Below are positions 43,473 to 54,847 of a DNA stretch of 64,000 nt, one piece after another. The first letter of the stretch is position 1; each line of letters begins with the position of its first letter. The translations under genes were made by a program, and so were the position numbers. The notes beneath the pieces are model-generated. The model saw only the letters and a list, made by a program, of their open reading frames with translations. It did no database searches and was not told the DNA's origin. The stretch comes from Streptomyces sp. IMTB 2501 (lineage in GTDB: Bacteria; Actinomycetota; Actinomycetes; Streptomycetales; Streptomycetaceae). The stretch lies in contig NZ_MQUS01000007.1 of assembly GCF_001953885.1 (NCBI RefSeq), positions 191,104 to 255,103 of the forward strand, read 5' to 3'.

Positions 43473-44395
43473 AGATCGACCTGACCGACACCACGGCAAG
43501 CAAGATCAACAAGGCGCTGGTGCAGGGCCGCCGCGCCATCGGCACGCCGGCCGTGGGCATGGTCCTGACGATGGTCATCGTCACGGACGAGGAGAACGCC
43601 TACGACTCGATCAAGGCCTCCGAGGAGGCCTCGCACGAGCACCCCTCGCGGACCCTGGTCGTCATCCGCCGGCAGGCCCGCACCCTGCGCGACCGCACCC
43701 ACTCCCGGCTCGACGCCGAGGTGCGGGTGGGCGCGGACGCGGGCACCGGCGAGACCGTCGTGCTGCGCACCTACGGCGAGGTGTCCGACCACGCCGACTC
43801 GGTCGTCCTGCCGCTGCTGCTGCCGGACGCGCCCGTCGTCGTGTGGTGGCCGGTGGACGCGCCCGACACGCCGTCGAAGGACCCGCTCGGCGCGCTGGCA
43901 CAGCGGCGGATCACCGACCTGTACGCGGTCGAGCGGCCGATGGAGGTCCTGGAGACCCGCGCCCGCAACTACGCCCCCGGCGACACCGACCTCGCCTGGA
44001 CCCGGCTGACCCTGTGGCGGTCGATGCTGGCCGCCGCCCTGGACCAGGCCCGGACCCAGGTGACCTCGGCGGCCGTCGAGGCCGAGGCCGACAACCCCAG
44101 TGCCGAGCTGCTCTCGCGCTGGCTGGAGGCCCGCCTGAAGGTCGCGGTGGACCGCGTGGTCACCGCGGGCCCGGTCGTCACGGCCGTACGCCTCGGCACC
44201 GCGAACGGTGAGATCGTCATCGACCGCCCCGAGGGCCCCCTCGCGACCCTGACCCTGCCGGGCCAGCCGCCGCGCACCCTGGCCCTGAAGGTCCGCCCCA
44301 CCTCCGAGCTCATCGCCGAGGAGCTGCGCCGCCTCGACGCCGACGAGATGTACGCCATCGCCCTCAAGGGCGAGGCCGCCAAGGAGAACGCCTGA
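43469..44395 (+). CDS. opcA: Glucose-6-phosphate dehydrogenase assembly protein OpcA
   Basis: 308 residues. OpcA is needed for full activity of actinobacterial and cyanobacterial G6PDH by oligomerisation. The start [20 protein letters not shown] and segments [24 protein letters not shown] and [20 protein letters not shown] are typical. The ATG overlaps the zwf stop (ATGA); pgi starts one base after its stop. Its place directly behind zwf is the standard order. Confidence 0.96.
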   Translation: MKIDLTDTTASKINKALVQGRRAIGTPAVGMVLTMVIVTDEENAYDSIKASEEASHEHPSRTLVVIRRQARTLRDRTHSRLDAEVRVGADAGTGETVVLRTYGEVSDHADSVVLPLLLPDAPVVVWWPVDAPDTPSKDPLGALAQRRITDLYAVERPMEVLETRARNYAPGDTDLAWTRLTLWRSMLAAALDQARTQVTSAAVEAEADNPSAELLSRWLEARLKVAVDRVVTAGPVVTAVRLGTANGEIVIDRPEGPLATLTLPGQPPRTLALKVRPTSELIAEELRRLDADEMYAIALKGEAAKENA

Positions 44396-44396
44396 G

Positions 44397-46055
44397 ATGG
44401 CAGAGTCCGAGTTTCCGAAGCTCACCAACCGGCCCGAGTGGACGGCGCTCGCCGACCACCGCGCCGAGGGGCAGCCGCGCCTGCGGGAGCTGTTCGCGGC
44501 GGACCCCGGCCGCGCCCAGCGGTATGTCGTACGGGCCGGGGACCTGTACCTCGACTACAGCAAGCATCTGATCACCGACGAGACCCTGGCCCTGCTCCAG
44601 GAACTCGCCACCGCCACGGGCGTGTTCGCGCTGCGCGACGCCATGTTCCGCGGCGAGAGGATCAACGTCACCGAGCGGCGGGCCGTACTGCACACCGCGC
44701 TGCGTGCCCCGCGGGACGCGGTGATCGAGGTCGACGGCGAGAACGTCGTCCCGAAGGTGCACGCGGTGCTGGACAAGATGGCCGGCTTCGCCGACCGGAT
44801 CCGCTCCGGCGAATGGCTCGGCCACACCGGCAAGCGGATCAGGAACGTCGTCAACATCGGCATCGGCGGCTCCGACCTCGGCCCGGCGATGGCGTACGAG
44901 GTGCTGCGCCCGTACACCGCACGGGAGTTGACGTTCCGGTTCGTGTCGAACGTGGACGGCGCCGACCTGCACGAGGCGACCCGGGACCTGGATCCGGCGG
45001 AGACCCTGTTCATCGTCGCGTCCAAGACGTTCACCACGATCGAGACGATCACGAACGCCACCTCGGCGCGCTCCTGGCTGCTGAAGTCCTTCGACGGCGA
45101 CGAAAAGGCGGTGGCCAAGCACTTCGTGGCACTGTCCACGAACGGCGAGAAGGTCACCGAGTTCGGCATCGACCTGGACAACATGTTCGAGTTCTGGGAC
45201 TGGGTCGGCGGCCGGTACTCGTACGACTCGGCGATCGGGCTGTCCCTGATGATCGCGATCGGACCCGACCGTTTCCGCGAGATGCTCGACGGCTTCCGGC
45301 TGATGGACGACCACTTCCGCACCGCGCCCGCGGAGGCCAACGCGCCGCTGCTGCTCGGCCTGCTGGGTATCTGGTACGGCAACTTCTACGACGCCCAGTC
45401 GCACGCCGTGCTGCCGTACAGCCACTATCTGTCCAGGTTCACCGCCTACCTGCAGCAGTTGGACATGGAGTCCAACGGCAAGTCGGTGCAGCGGGACGGC
45501 GAGCCGGTGGAGTGGCAGACCGGGCCCGTCGTGTGGGGCACGCCGGGCACCAACGGGCAGCACGCCTACTACCAGTTGATCCACCAGGGCACCAAGCTGA
45601 TCCCGGCGGACTTCATCGGCTTCGCCCGGCCCGTCGGCGAGCTGAGCGGTGAACTCAAGGCCCAGCACGATCTGTTGATGGCCAACTTCTTCGCCCAGAC
45701 CCAGGCCCTCGCCTTCGGCAAGTCCGCCGAGGAGGTCCGCGCGGAGGGCGTCCCCGAGGAGCAGGTGGCGCACCGCACCTTCCGCGGCGACCACCCCACC
45801 ACCACGATCCTCGCCGGCGAGCTGACCCCGTCCGTCCTCGGGCAGCTGATCGCCCTCTACGAGCACAAGGTGTTCGTGCAGGGCGCGGTGTGGAACATCG
45901 ACTCCTTCGACCAGTGGGGCGTCGAGCTCGGCAAGGTCCTCGCCAAGCGGGTCGAACCGGCCCTCACCGAGGGTTCCGACGTGCCCGGTCTCGACCCGTC
46001 CACCACAGCCCTCGTCGCCGCCTACCGCACCCTCAAGAACGCTCAGGAGAACTGA
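44397..46055 (+). CDS. pgi: Glucose-6-phosphate isomerase
   Basis: 552 residues. It interconverts glucose 6-phosphate and fructose 6-phosphate, linking glycolysis with the pentose-phosphate cycle. Motifs: [37 protein letters not shown] (phosphate binding), [35 protein letters not shown] and the C-terminal active-site Lys region [18 protein letters not shown]. It starts 1 bp after opcA. In this operon it could recycle fructose 6-phosphate from the non-oxidative branch. Confidence 0.97.
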   Translation: MAESEFPKLTNRPEWTALADHRAEGQPRLRELFAADPGRAQRYVVRAGDLYLDYSKHLITDETLALLQELATATGVFALRDAMFRGERINVTERRAVLHTALRAPRDAVIEVDGENVVPKVHAVLDKMAGFADRIRSGEWLGHTGKRIRNVVNIGIGGSDLGPAMAYEVLRPYTARELTFRFVSNVDGADLHEATRDLDPAETLFIVASKTFTTIETITNATSARSWLLKSFDGDEKAVAKHFVALSTNGEKVTEFGIDLDNMFEFWDWVGGRYSYDSAIGLSLMIAIGPDRFREMLDGFRLMDDHFRTAPAEANAPLLLGLLGIWYGNFYDAQSHAVLPYSHYLSRFTAYLQQLDMESNGKSVQRDGEPVEWQTGPVVWGTPGTNGQHAYYQLIHQGTKLIPADFIGFARPVGELSGELKAQHDLLMANFFAQTQALAFGKSAEEVRAEGVPEEQVAHRTFRGDHPTTTILAGELTPSVLGQLIALYEHKVFVQGAVWNIDSFDQWGVELGKVLAKRVEPALTEGSDVPGLDPSTTALVAAYRTLKNAQEN

Positions 46056-46057
46056 TC

Positions 46058-46936
46058 ATGCAACTCGGTCTCATCGGTCTCGGCAAGATGGGCGGCAACA
46101 TGCGCGAGCGGATCCGCCGCGCCGGCCACACCGTCATCGGCTACGACCGCAATCCCGAGGTCTCCGACGTCAAGAGCCTGGCCGAACTGGTCGAGAAGCT
46201 GGACGCGCCGCGCAACGTGTGGGTGATGGTCCCGGCCGGCACCGCCACGCAGACCGTCGTCGACGAGCTGGGTGATCTGCTGGAGCCCGGTGACACGGTG
46301 ATCGACGGCGGCAACTCCCGCTGGACGGACGACGAGAAGCACGCCGCCGCGCTGGCCATCAAGGGCATCGGCTTCGTCGACGCCGGTGTCTCCGGCGGTG
46401 TGTGGGGCCTGCAGAACGGCTACGCGCTCATGGTCGGCGGCGACAAGGAGCACGTGGAGCGGCTGCACCCGATCTTCGAGGCGCTCAAGCCGCAGGGTCC
46501 GTACGGCTATGTGCACGCGGGCCGGGTCGGTGCCGGGCACTTCTCCAAGATGGTCCACAACGGCATCGAGTACGCCATGATGCAGGCCTACGCCGAGGGC
46601 TGGGAGCTGCTGGAGAAGGTGCACTCGGTGGAGAACGTCCGCGAGGTGTTCCGCTCCTGGCAGGAAGGGACGGTCATCCGTTCCTGGCTCCTCGACCTCG
46701 CCGTCAACGCCCTGGACGAGGACGAGCACCTGGAGAAGCTGCGCGGCTACGCGGAGGACTCCGGTGAGGGCCGCTGGACGGTCGAGGCGGCCATCGACAA
46801 CGCCGTACCGCTCCCTGCGATCACGGCGTCCCTGTTCGCCCGGTTCGCCTCCCGGCAGGACGACTCCCCGCAGATGAAGATGATCGCGGCGCTGCGCAAC
46901 CAGTTCGGCGGCCACGCGGTCGAGACGAAGGGCTGA
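46058..46936 (+). CDS. gnd: 6-phosphogluconate dehydrogenase, decarboxylating (short type)
   Basis: 292 residues, the short (GntZ/YqeC-like) form without the long C-terminal domain duplication. Motifs: MQLGLIGLGKMGGNMRERI (NAD(P) Rossmann), WVMVPAG, DGGNSRWTDDEKHAAAL, GVSGGVWGLQNGYALMVGGD and HFSKMVHNGIEYAMMQAYAEG (catalytic Lys, His, Asn). It converts 6-phosphogluconate to ribulose 5-phosphate and CO2. The ATG lies 2 bp after the pgi stop. Short forms are often NAD-dependent; the cofactor is not decided here. Confidence 0.95.
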   Translation: MQLGLIGLGKMGGNMRERIRRAGHTVIGYDRNPEVSDVKSLAELVEKLDAPRNVWVMVPAGTATQTVVDELGDLLEPGDTVIDGGNSRWTDDEKHAAALAIKGIGFVDAGVSGGVWGLQNGYALMVGGDKEHVERLHPIFEALKPQGPYGYVHAGRVGAGHFSKMVHNGIEYAMMQAYAEGWELLEKVHSVENVREVFRSWQEGTVIRSWLLDLAVNALDEDEHLEKLRGYAEDSGEGRWTVEAAIDNAVPLPAITASLFARFASRQDDSPQMKMIAALRNQFGGHAVETKG

Positions 46937-46942
46937 CCCGCC

Positions 46943-47527
46943 GTGGGGGACCTCCTGCTGGTCCGCCACGGCGAGACGGAGTGGAGCAGGTCGGGCCGGC
47001 ACACCAGCTGGACCGACCTGCCCCTGACCCAGCACGGCGAGGAACAGGCCAAGTCCCTCGCCCCGCTGCTCACCGACCGGACCTACGCCCTTGCGCTGGC
47101 CAGCCCGCTGGGCCGGGCGATACGCACCGCCGAACTGGCGGGCCTGACCGGGGTCGTGCCCGACCCCGATCTGCACGAGTGGGACTACGGCGGCTACGAG
47201 GGCATCACCACCGTCGACATCCACCGGGCCCGCCCCGAATGGGACCTGTGGACCGACGGCGTACCGCCCGGCCCCGAGAGCCACGGCGAGTCACCCGAGC
47301 AGATCGGCGCCCGCGCCGACCGGGTGCTGGCCCGCCTGGCCCCGGCCCTGGCCGACGGGGACGTGATCCTCGTGGCCCACGCCCATGTCCTGCGGGTGCT
47401 CACCGCCCGCCGGCTGGGCCTTCCGCCCGCCGAGGGCCGGCTGTTCCAGCTGGCCACGGGCACGGTCAGCCGACTGTCCACCGAACACGGGCGACCCGCG
47501 ATCGCGGAGTGGAACAGACGGCCGTAA
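46943..47527 (+). CDS. Histidine phosphatase (phosphoglycerate-mutase-like)
   Basis: 194 residues. The catalytic RHG motif is LLLVRHGETEWSRSGRHTSWTDLPLT (His at about 9), with SPLGRAIRTAELAG, EWDYGGYEG and the second His in VAHAHVLRVLTAR. GTG start, 6 bp after gnd, so co-transcribed. Such enzymes dephosphorylate small sugar phosphates; cofactor-independent mutase activity is less likely. It takes the place where a 6-phosphogluconolactonase might be expected, but it is unrelated to that family. Confidence 0.9.
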   Translation: MGDLLLVRHGETEWSRSGRHTSWTDLPLTQHGEEQAKSLAPLLTDRTYALALASPLGRAIRTAELAGLTGVVPDPDLHEWDYGGYEGITTVDIHRARPEWDLWTDGVPPGPESHGESPEQIGARADRVLARLAPALADGDVILVAHAHVLRVLTARRLGLPPAEGRLFQLATGTVSRLSTEHGRPAIAEWNRRP

Positions 47528-47540
47528 CGGCCCCGTCAGA

Positions 47541-47571
47541 CGGCCCGGCTCACCCCTGGTGGGCCGGGCCG
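47541..47571. terminator. Hairpin terminator at the end of the pentose-phosphate operon
   Basis: CGGCCCGGC (47541-47549) pairs with GCCGGGCCG (47563-47571). It partly overlaps the last codons of the convergent glycosyltransferase gene. Confidence 0.72.
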
Positions 47572-49424
47572 CAGTGGTACAGCAGCCGGGTCCGGTCGAG
47601 GGGATCGTAGGCGGCCGACGGGACGAGCGCGCAGTGGGCGGCGGTCCAGCGGGCCAGGTCCCCGGCCGGGGTGCGTGCCCGGAAGGTACCGTCCGTCAGG
47701 ACGACGTAGCGCAGCTGTCCGGTGTCCACGAGGTGGCGGAAGGCGGCCGGCGCCGGGTACGGGACCTCGCCGGTGAAGCCGCCCATCGGCAGCACGGGTG
47801 CGTCGGCGGAGAGGATGTACGGCGCGGCGCTCAGCCAGCCGGGGACGGCGGCCAGATAGCGGGCGCCGTCGCGGTGCGCGGTCAGGTAGGCGAGCAGCCG
47901 CCGGTGCTGGGGCCCGAGCGGGGCCGGTGCGGTGCCGGCGCGGGTGCTGGTGGGGCCGACCCGGCCGAAGGCGCCGGGCTGGTTGTAGCGCAGGGACAGC
48001 GCGGAGGCCGTCCACCCGGCCGGGATCAGCAGGACGGCGGCGAGGGCGGTGGCCAGCGCGGCCGGCCGGCGCAGGGCCGCGAGCAGCAGGGCGAACAGCC
48101 CCAGGACCACCGCGCAGGGCGCCGACCAGGGCTGGAAGTGCGGGTACCGCAGCGCCAGGGCGGCACACCAGACGACGTCGACGGCGAGGACGACGGCGAG
48201 CACACGGGAGCGGCGGGCCCGGACGACCCCCACGGCGGCGAGCGCGGCCACGGCCACCGCGACAACACCCATGTAATAGGTGTGGCCGGTGACGCTGCCG
48301 AAACTGAACACGGCGAAGAACGTCACGCACCACACGCCCCAGAGCACATACCCGGCGAACAGCCGGTCGGTACGCGGTACGCGGCTGCGCCGCAGCGCCA
48401 GCAGCCCGCCGACGAGACCGAGCGCGGCCAGCGGATACAGCCAGCCGGTCTGGGTGGCCAGCCCCGGGCTGAACATCTTCCCCAGGCCGTCGCCCATGCC
48501 GGGTCCGAGATGCTGACCCGCGTGGACCGCCCGGTCCGCCACGATGCTGCCGCTGCCGGCCGCGTCTATGCCGACGGCGCGGAAACGGGTCAGGAAGTTG
48601 TAGCCGACGACCAGCGCGAACGGCGAGTCGTTGGTGGTCCCGTCGAGGTAGGGACGGGCGCCGGTCGGGGTGAGGGCGGCCACCAGCATCCACGACAGCG
48701 ACACCGCCACGGTCACCGCGCCGGCCAGGGCCACATGGCCGAGCCGGCGGCGCCGTGCGACGGGGGCGGCGACGAGGTAGGTCGCGGCCAGCGCGGGCAC
48801 CACCGCCCACGCCTCCAGCATCTTGCACTGGAAGGCGAGGCCCACCCAGACACCGGCGAGCAACAGGGTGCGCGGGCGGGCCCGCTCGGTGGCCCGCCAG
48901 GTGGCCTCGGCGGCCAGCAGCAGAAGCAGCACGAACGGCGCGTCCTCGGTGACCGAGCGGCCGAGGCCCACCGTCACCGGGGTGAGTGTGAAGAAGGCGG
49001 CGGCCAGCAGGCCCGCGGGCACCCCGGCCCACCGGCGCACCAGCAGATGGAGCAGCAGGACACAGCCCACCATCTCCAGGGCCTGGGGCAGCACCAGCGC
49101 CCACGGGTGGAAGCCGAACACCATCGCCGAGAGGGCCTGCGGCCACAGGAAGCCGGGCAGCTTGTCCAGCGTGATGGAGCCCGCCGGGTCGAAGGCGCCG
49201 TAGAAGAAGTCGGAGGGGCTGTCGGTCATGCTGCGTACCGCGCTCGCGTAGAACGCGTGGTAGGTGCTGTGGCCGAGGCCCCACAGGCACAGCACGGCGG
49301 CGAGCACGGCGATGGCGGCGAGGACCGGCCGCTCGTAGCGGTCGGCGCGGACGGGTATCGGCCGGGCGGGTGCGGTCGGTGGCGGGGCGTGGCCCAGCGG
49401 CTGCTGGGCGACGGGGCTCGGCAT
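47550..49424 (-). CDS. Membrane glycosyltransferase of the GT39/ArnT (PMT) type
   Basis: 624 residues with about a dozen helices. The first extracellular loop has the acidic motif SDFFYGAFDPAGSITLDKLPGFLWPQALS (catalytic-Asp loop of polyprenyl-phosphate sugar transferases). LGRSVTEDAPFVLLLLLAAEATW and LAFQCKMLEAWAVVPALAATYL are typical of the actinobacterial family. A soluble C-terminal region (about 525-624) follows. It should transfer a sugar from a lipid carrier to an exported acceptor. The ATG at 49424 is preceded by GGAAGG; the in-frame start at 49484 adds 20 Arg/Pro-rich residues. No partner gene is adjacent. Confidence 0.83.
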   Translation of the reverse strand: MPSPVAQQPLGHAPPPTAPARPIPVRADRYERPVLAAIAVLAAVLCLWGLGHSTYHAFYASAVRSMTDSPSDFFYGAFDPAGSITLDKLPGFLWPQALSAMVFGFHPWALVLPQALEMVGCVLLLHLLVRRWAGVPAGLLAAAFFTLTPVTVGLGRSVTEDAPFVLLLLLAAEATWRATERARPRTLLLAGVWVGLAFQCKMLEAWAVVPALAATYLVAAPVARRRRLGHVALAGAVTVAVSLSWMLVAALTPTGARPYLDGTTNDSPFALVVGYNFLTRFRAVGIDAAGSGSIVADRAVHAGQHLGPGMGDGLGKMFSPGLATQTGWLYPLAALGLVGGLLALRRSRVPRTDRLFAGYVLWGVWCVTFFAVFSFGSVTGHTYYMGVVAVAVAALAAVGVVRARRSRVLAVVLAVDVVWCAALALRYPHFQPWSAPCAVVLGLFALLLAALRRPAALATALAAVLLIPAGWTASALSLRYNQPGAFGRVGPTSTRAGTAPAPLGPQHRRLLAYLTAHRDGARYLAAVPGWLSAAPYILSADAPVLPMGGFTGEVPYPAPAAFRHLVDTGQLRYVVLTDGTFRARTPAGDLARWTAAHCALVPSAAYDPLDRTRLLYHCGPAHQG

Positions 49425-49589
49425 GAACGGCCTTCCAGGCGCACGGGTCCGGACCGGGACCCTCGGGTCCGGGGCGACGCGCATGTCCCGGACCGTGCGA
49501 GTATCTGCCGCTATGACACGGGTCGGCGCGTGACGGAGCCCGGTCTCACCGAGGTCTCACCGCGCACTCACCACTTCCTTCCGAGCTCC

Positions 49590-51440
<1,851 letters not shown>

Positions 51441-51469
51441 ACCTGTGCTCCTGGGAGGTGCTGTGCTTC

Positions 51470-51550
51470 GAGGGGCGCGGGGCTGCATCGATATGCGGCT
51501 CCGCCGCGGTGGGGGTCCCCCGTTCGAGCGAAGTCGAGAGTGGGGGAGCG
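51470..51550. repeat. Composite streptomycete interspersed repeat
   Basis: GGCGCGGGGCTGCATCGATA runs into TGCGGCTCCGCCGCGG and then GGGGGTCCCCCGTTCGAGCG, AAGTCGAGAGTGGGGGAG. From memory, both halves are common dispersed elements in streptomycetes. The right half is an imperfect palindrome able to form a hairpin, so it may also act as a transcription terminator or RNA processing site between the aroE-like and dehydratase genes. Confidence 0.6.
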
Positions 51551-51575
51551 ATCAAACACACCTGACCCGAAGCCG

Positions 51576-52469
51576 TCATCCGGCATGACTCCGCGGACGC
51601 TCCACGCCCGCCAACTCCTCGAAGTCGGCCAGCATCCACACACGGTCCGGCTCCTTGCCGGTGAACAACCGAAACGCATCGGCAGCCTGGAACACAGCCA
51701 TCCCGCCCCCGGCCAGAGCGGCGCAGCCCCGTGCACGGGCGACTCGCAACAACTCCGTCTCCAGCGGCCGGTACACAACCTCGGCCACCCACAACCCGGC
51801 ATGCAGCAGTTCCGCAGGCAGGGGCAGTCCCGGATGCGCGGCCATACCGGTCGGCGTGGCATGGACGAGCCCGCCGACCCCGTCGGCCTCGGCAAGCAGC
51901 ACGGGCAGCTGATCAAGCGTCGCCGCCTCCGCCCGGCCATGGCCGAAGTGCCGTACGAGCGAGCCGGCCAGGCCGGCCGCCCGCGAGGGCACCGCATCGA
52001 CTACGGACACCCGTCCCGCGCCCAGAGTGAGCACGGCATGTGCGGCCGCCGCCCCCGCGCCCCCCGCACCGAGCTGGACGACCCGCTCCAGTGGGGCGTC
52101 CGGCAGACCGCGGGCGAAGGACGCGGCGAAACCGGTCACGTCGGTGTTGTGTCCGACGGCCCGCCCACCCTCGAACACCACGGTGTTGACGGCGCCGAGC
52201 GCCTCGGCCTGCGGCGAGAGGACGTCGAGGTGGTCGACGACCAGTTGCTTGCAGGGGTGTGTGATGTTCAGCCCGTCGTAGCCGAGGTCGCGGGCGGCGC
52301 GGACCAGTTCGCCGACCGCCTCCGGCGCCCGTCCGAGGACGTCGAGGTCGAGGAGCCGGTACAGACAGCGCAGGCCCTGCCGGTCCGCCTCCCGCTGATG
52401 CAGGGCGGGGCTGAGCGAGGGGCCGATACCGGCTCCGATCAGCCCGACGAGATACGCGTCCTTGGCCAC
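51576..52469 (-). CDS. aroE: Shikimate/quinate dehydrogenase (AroE family)
   Basis: 297 residues. Motifs: LIGAGIGPSLSPALHQREAD (substrate), GLNITHPCKQLVVDHLD (catalytic Lys), GAVNTVVFEGGRAVGHNTDVTGF (catalytic Asp) and VVQLGAGGAGAAAAHAVL (nucleotide). The placement next to dehydroshikimate dehydratase and an MHS transporter points to a catabolic quinate/shikimate dehydrogenase (QsuD-like) rather than the biosynthetic enzyme. The GTG at 52469 was chosen because CGGGAGG lies 6 bp ahead; the upstream ATG adds seven residues. It is divergent from the TetR gene, and an operator-like site lies between. Confidence 0.88.
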   Translation of the reverse strand: MAKDAYLVGLIGAGIGPSLSPALHQREADRQGLRCLYRLLDLDVLGRAPEAVGELVRAARDLGYDGLNITHPCKQLVVDHLDVLSPQAEALGAVNTVVFEGGRAVGHNTDVTGFAASFARGLPDAPLERVVQLGAGGAGAAAAHAVLTLGAGRVSVVDAVPSRAAGLAGSLVRHFGHGRAEAATLDQLPVLLAEADGVGGLVHATPTGMAAHPGLPLPAELLHAGLWVAEVVYRPLETELLRVARARGCAALAGGGMAVFQAADAFRLFTGKEPDRVWMLADFEELAGVERPRSHAG

Positions 52470-52490
52470 GTGACCCTCCCGAGGCGGCAC

Positions 52491-52512
52491 TAATGTACGA
52501 ACCAGTACGTTA
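52491..52512. promoter_or_regulatory. Operator-like site between aroE and tetR
   Basis: An imperfect palindrome: TAATGTAC at the left and GTACGTTA at the right, six bases apart. Its right half CCAGTACGTTA (52502-52512) resembles CCAGTGGGTTA upstream of the transporter gene. Confidence 0.65.
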
Positions 52513-52633
52513 GCTATATCAGCCGCGCGGGCCGCGTGGAAGACCCCGGCCGTTCCGGGCGCCCTGCTTCTACAATCACCGGCACGCGCACGAGCGCGCG
52601 CCGACCAGGCGTCCCCCGGCCCGAAGGAAAGCG

Positions 52634-53299
52634 ATGACCAGCGTCGAAGAACCGGTACGACCCGGGGGACGGGTGCGCGACGCCGCCCGCACCAAGGCCG
52701 AGATCCTCGACGTGGCCACGCAGGAGTTCGCCCGGGCCGGCTACGACGGCGCCCGGGTGGACGAGATAGCGGCCCGCACCCGCACCACCAAACGGATGAT
52801 CTACTACTACTTCGGCGGCAAGGAGCAGCTCTTCACGGCCGTGCTGGAGCGGGCGTACGGGGTGATCCGCGAGGCCGAGCAGCAGTTGGACGTCGAGCAT
52901 CTGGACCCGGTCGCGGCGATCCGGCGGCTGGCCGAGCTGACCTTCGACCACCATGAGCAGCACCCGGACTTCATCCGCCTGGTCAGCATCGAGAACATCC
53001 ACGACGCGGAGCACATCGCGGCCTCCGAGAAGCTCGGCAGGATCGGCTCGCCGGCCCTGGAGGTGATCCGCCGGATCCTCGCCGCGGGGCAGGAGTCGGG
53101 GCTGTTCACGGCCGACGTGGACGCCGTCGACCTGCACGCGATGATCAGCTCGTTCTGCTTCTTCCGGGTCGCCAACCGGCACACCTTCGGCGCCCTGTTC
53201 GGGCGGGACCTGGTGGACCCCGCCCGGCGCGAGCGCTACCGGACCATGCTCGGCGACATGGTCATCGCCTATCTGACGGCGGAGCGGGCGGCCGGCTGA
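52634..53299 (+). CDS. TetR-family regulator of the quinate/shikimate module
   Basis: 221 residues. The HTH is RTKAEILDVATQEFARAGYDGARVDEIAARTRTTKRMIYYYFGGKEQLF (about 19-67); a C-terminal TetR_C domain with FDHHEQHPDFIRLVSIENIHDAEHIAAS follows. It resembles regulators controlling aromatic or quinate catabolism. The ATG is preceded by GAAGGAAAGCG. The aroE/dehydratase unit lies on one side and the transporter on the other; sites with the same CCAGTnnGTTA core precede both, so it probably represses both. The inducer might be quinate, shikimate or protocatechuate (inference). Confidence 0.88.
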   Translation: MTSVEEPVRPGGRVRDAARTKAEILDVATQEFARAGYDGARVDEIAARTRTTKRMIYYYFGGKEQLFTAVLERAYGVIREAEQQLDVEHLDPVAAIRRLAELTFDHHEQHPDFIRLVSIENIHDAEHIAASEKLGRIGSPALEVIRRILAAGQESGLFTADVDAVDLHAMISSFCFFRVANRHTFGALFGRDLVDPARRERYRTMLGDMVIAYLTAERAAG

Positions 53300-53373
53300 C
53301 GTCGGCTCCTGGACCTGTCGTAAGAACTCTTGACACGGGCGTGACACGGGCGCAACATCCCACCACCCGCAAC

Positions 53374-53391
53374 TAACTATCCAGTGGGTTA
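53374..53391. promoter_or_regulatory. Operator-like site upstream of the MHS transporter gene
   Basis: TAACTATCCAGTGGGTTA has TAAC/GTTA ends and shares CCAGT-NN-GTTA with the site at 52491-52512. It lies 31 bp before the transporter start, suited to blocking transcription. Confidence 0.6.
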
Positions 53392-53421
53392 ATTATCTGG
53401 CGAGCCCGAAGGAGGACCGCC

Positions 53422-54780
53422 GTGTCCGTCCCCGCCCCTGCTTCCGCAGCCGCCGCCCCTCCGGGCCAGCCCTGGAAGGCGGCGACGGCCGCCTGGATCG
53501 GCAGCGCGCTGGAGTACTACGACTTCTTCGTCTACGGCAGCGCCGCCGCGCTGATCTTCCCGAAGGTGTTCTTCGACTCCTCCGACCCGGCCACCGCGGC
53601 CCTGCTGTCGCTCGCCACCTTCGGCGTCGCCTACGCCGCCCGGCCGCTCGGGGCACTCGTCCTCGGGCACATCGGCGACCGGCTCGGGCGCAAGAAGATC
53701 ATGGTGTTCACGCTGATCCTGATGGGTCTGTCCACCTTCCTGATCGGCTGTCTGCCCACCCGCGCCCAGGCCGGCTCGCTCGCCCCGGTGCTGCTGGTGC
53801 TCTGCCGTGTGCTGCAGGGCATATCGGCGGCGGGCGAGCAGGCGAGCGCGAGTTCGATGAGCCTGGAGCACGCACCGCCGGACCGGCGCGGCTTCTTCAC
53901 CAGCTTCACGCTCAGCGGCACCCAGGGCGGCCAGCTCATCGCCACCCTCGTCTTCATCCCGGTGGCCGGACTCCCCGAGCACCAGCTGCTGTCCTGGGGC
54001 TGGCGGGTCCCGTTCTGGCTGAGTGTCGCGGTCGCCGTCGCCGGCTACGTCATCCGGCGCCGGCTGCGGGAGACCCCGGCCTTCGCCCGGCAGGCGGCGA
54101 CCGAGGGTGTGGTCCGGCTGCCGCTGGTGGTGCTGGCACGGGAGCACGGGGCGGATGTGCTGCGGGTGGTCGCGGGCGCGCTCATCGCCTCGGTCAGCAC
54201 GGTCTTCACGGTGTGGGCGCTGTCGTACGCCACCAGCGACGCGGTCGGCATGTCGCGTACGTTCATGCTGTGGGTGAGCGCGCTGGCCAACCTCGCCGCG
54301 CTGGCCGCGATCCCGCTGTGGGCCACGCTGTCGGACCGGATCGGGCGCCGGCCGGTGTTCCTGATCGGCGCGGTGGGCAGTGCGGTCGCGATGGCCGGGT
54401 ATCTGTGGGCGATCTCCACCGGTTCCCGCCCGCTGACCCTGGTCCTCGGGATCGTGGCCTTCGGGCTCGTCTACAGCGCGGCGAACGGGGTGTGGCCCGC
54501 CTTCTACGGCGAGATGTTCGCGACCCGGGTCCGGCTGTCGGGCGTGGCCATCGGTACGCAGACCGGATTCGCGGTGGCCGGGTTCGCGGTCACCTTCGCC
54601 GCCGGGATCGCCGGTCCGGGCGGAGACGACTGGTCGGCGGTGGCCCTGTTCACGGCCGCGCTGTGCCTCCCGCCGGCCGTGGCCGCGCTCACCGCCCGCG
54701 AGACGCACAGGGTCCCGACGGAACTGCTCGGGGAGCGGGCCGGGCGCAAGGCGGCGGGTGCGGAACGGGTCACGGCCTGA
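53422..54780 (+). CDS. MHS-family MFS transporter (shikimate/quinate-type uptake)
   Basis: 452 residues, 12 helices. Family features: AAWIGSALEYYDFFVYGSAAALIFPKVFF at helix 1, ARPLGALVLGHIGDRLGRKKIM (loop 2-3 signature), RVLQGISAAGEQASASSMSLEHAP and the second loop signature LSDRIGRRPVFLIG. MHS symporters import metabolites such as shikimate (ShiA), citrate or protocatechuate. The GTG at 53422 lies after CGAAGGAGGACCGCC, a strong SD. The context (dehydroshikimate dehydratase, shikimate dehydrogenase, TetR) suggests shikimate or quinate as substrate. Confidence 0.87.
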   Translation: MSVPAPASAAAAPPGQPWKAATAAWIGSALEYYDFFVYGSAAALIFPKVFFDSSDPATAALLSLATFGVAYAARPLGALVLGHIGDRLGRKKIMVFTLILMGLSTFLIGCLPTRAQAGSLAPVLLVLCRVLQGISAAGEQASASSMSLEHAPPDRRGFFTSFTLSGTQGGQLIATLVFIPVAGLPEHQLLSWGWRVPFWLSVAVAVAGYVIRRRLRETPAFARQAATEGVVRLPLVVLAREHGADVLRVVAGALIASVSTVFTVWALSYATSDAVGMSRTFMLWVSALANLAALAAIPLWATLSDRIGRRPVFLIGAVGSAVAMAGYLWAISTGSRPLTLVLGIVAFGLVYSAANGVWPAFYGEMFATRVRLSGVAIGTQTGFAVAGFAVTFAAGIAGPGGDDWSAVALFTAALCLPPAVAALTARETHRVPTELLGERAGRKAAGAERVTA

Positions 54781-54847
54781 GGCGAGCCGCTCCAAGGTCC
54801 TGGAACGCTACGACGCCGGTGTCCGCCGAGGCCGGGGCCCAGGTCCG

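Noticed and set aside
54781..54847. Terminator between the convergent transporter and VOC genes
   Set aside because: No stem longer than a few base pairs could be found in the 67 bp.
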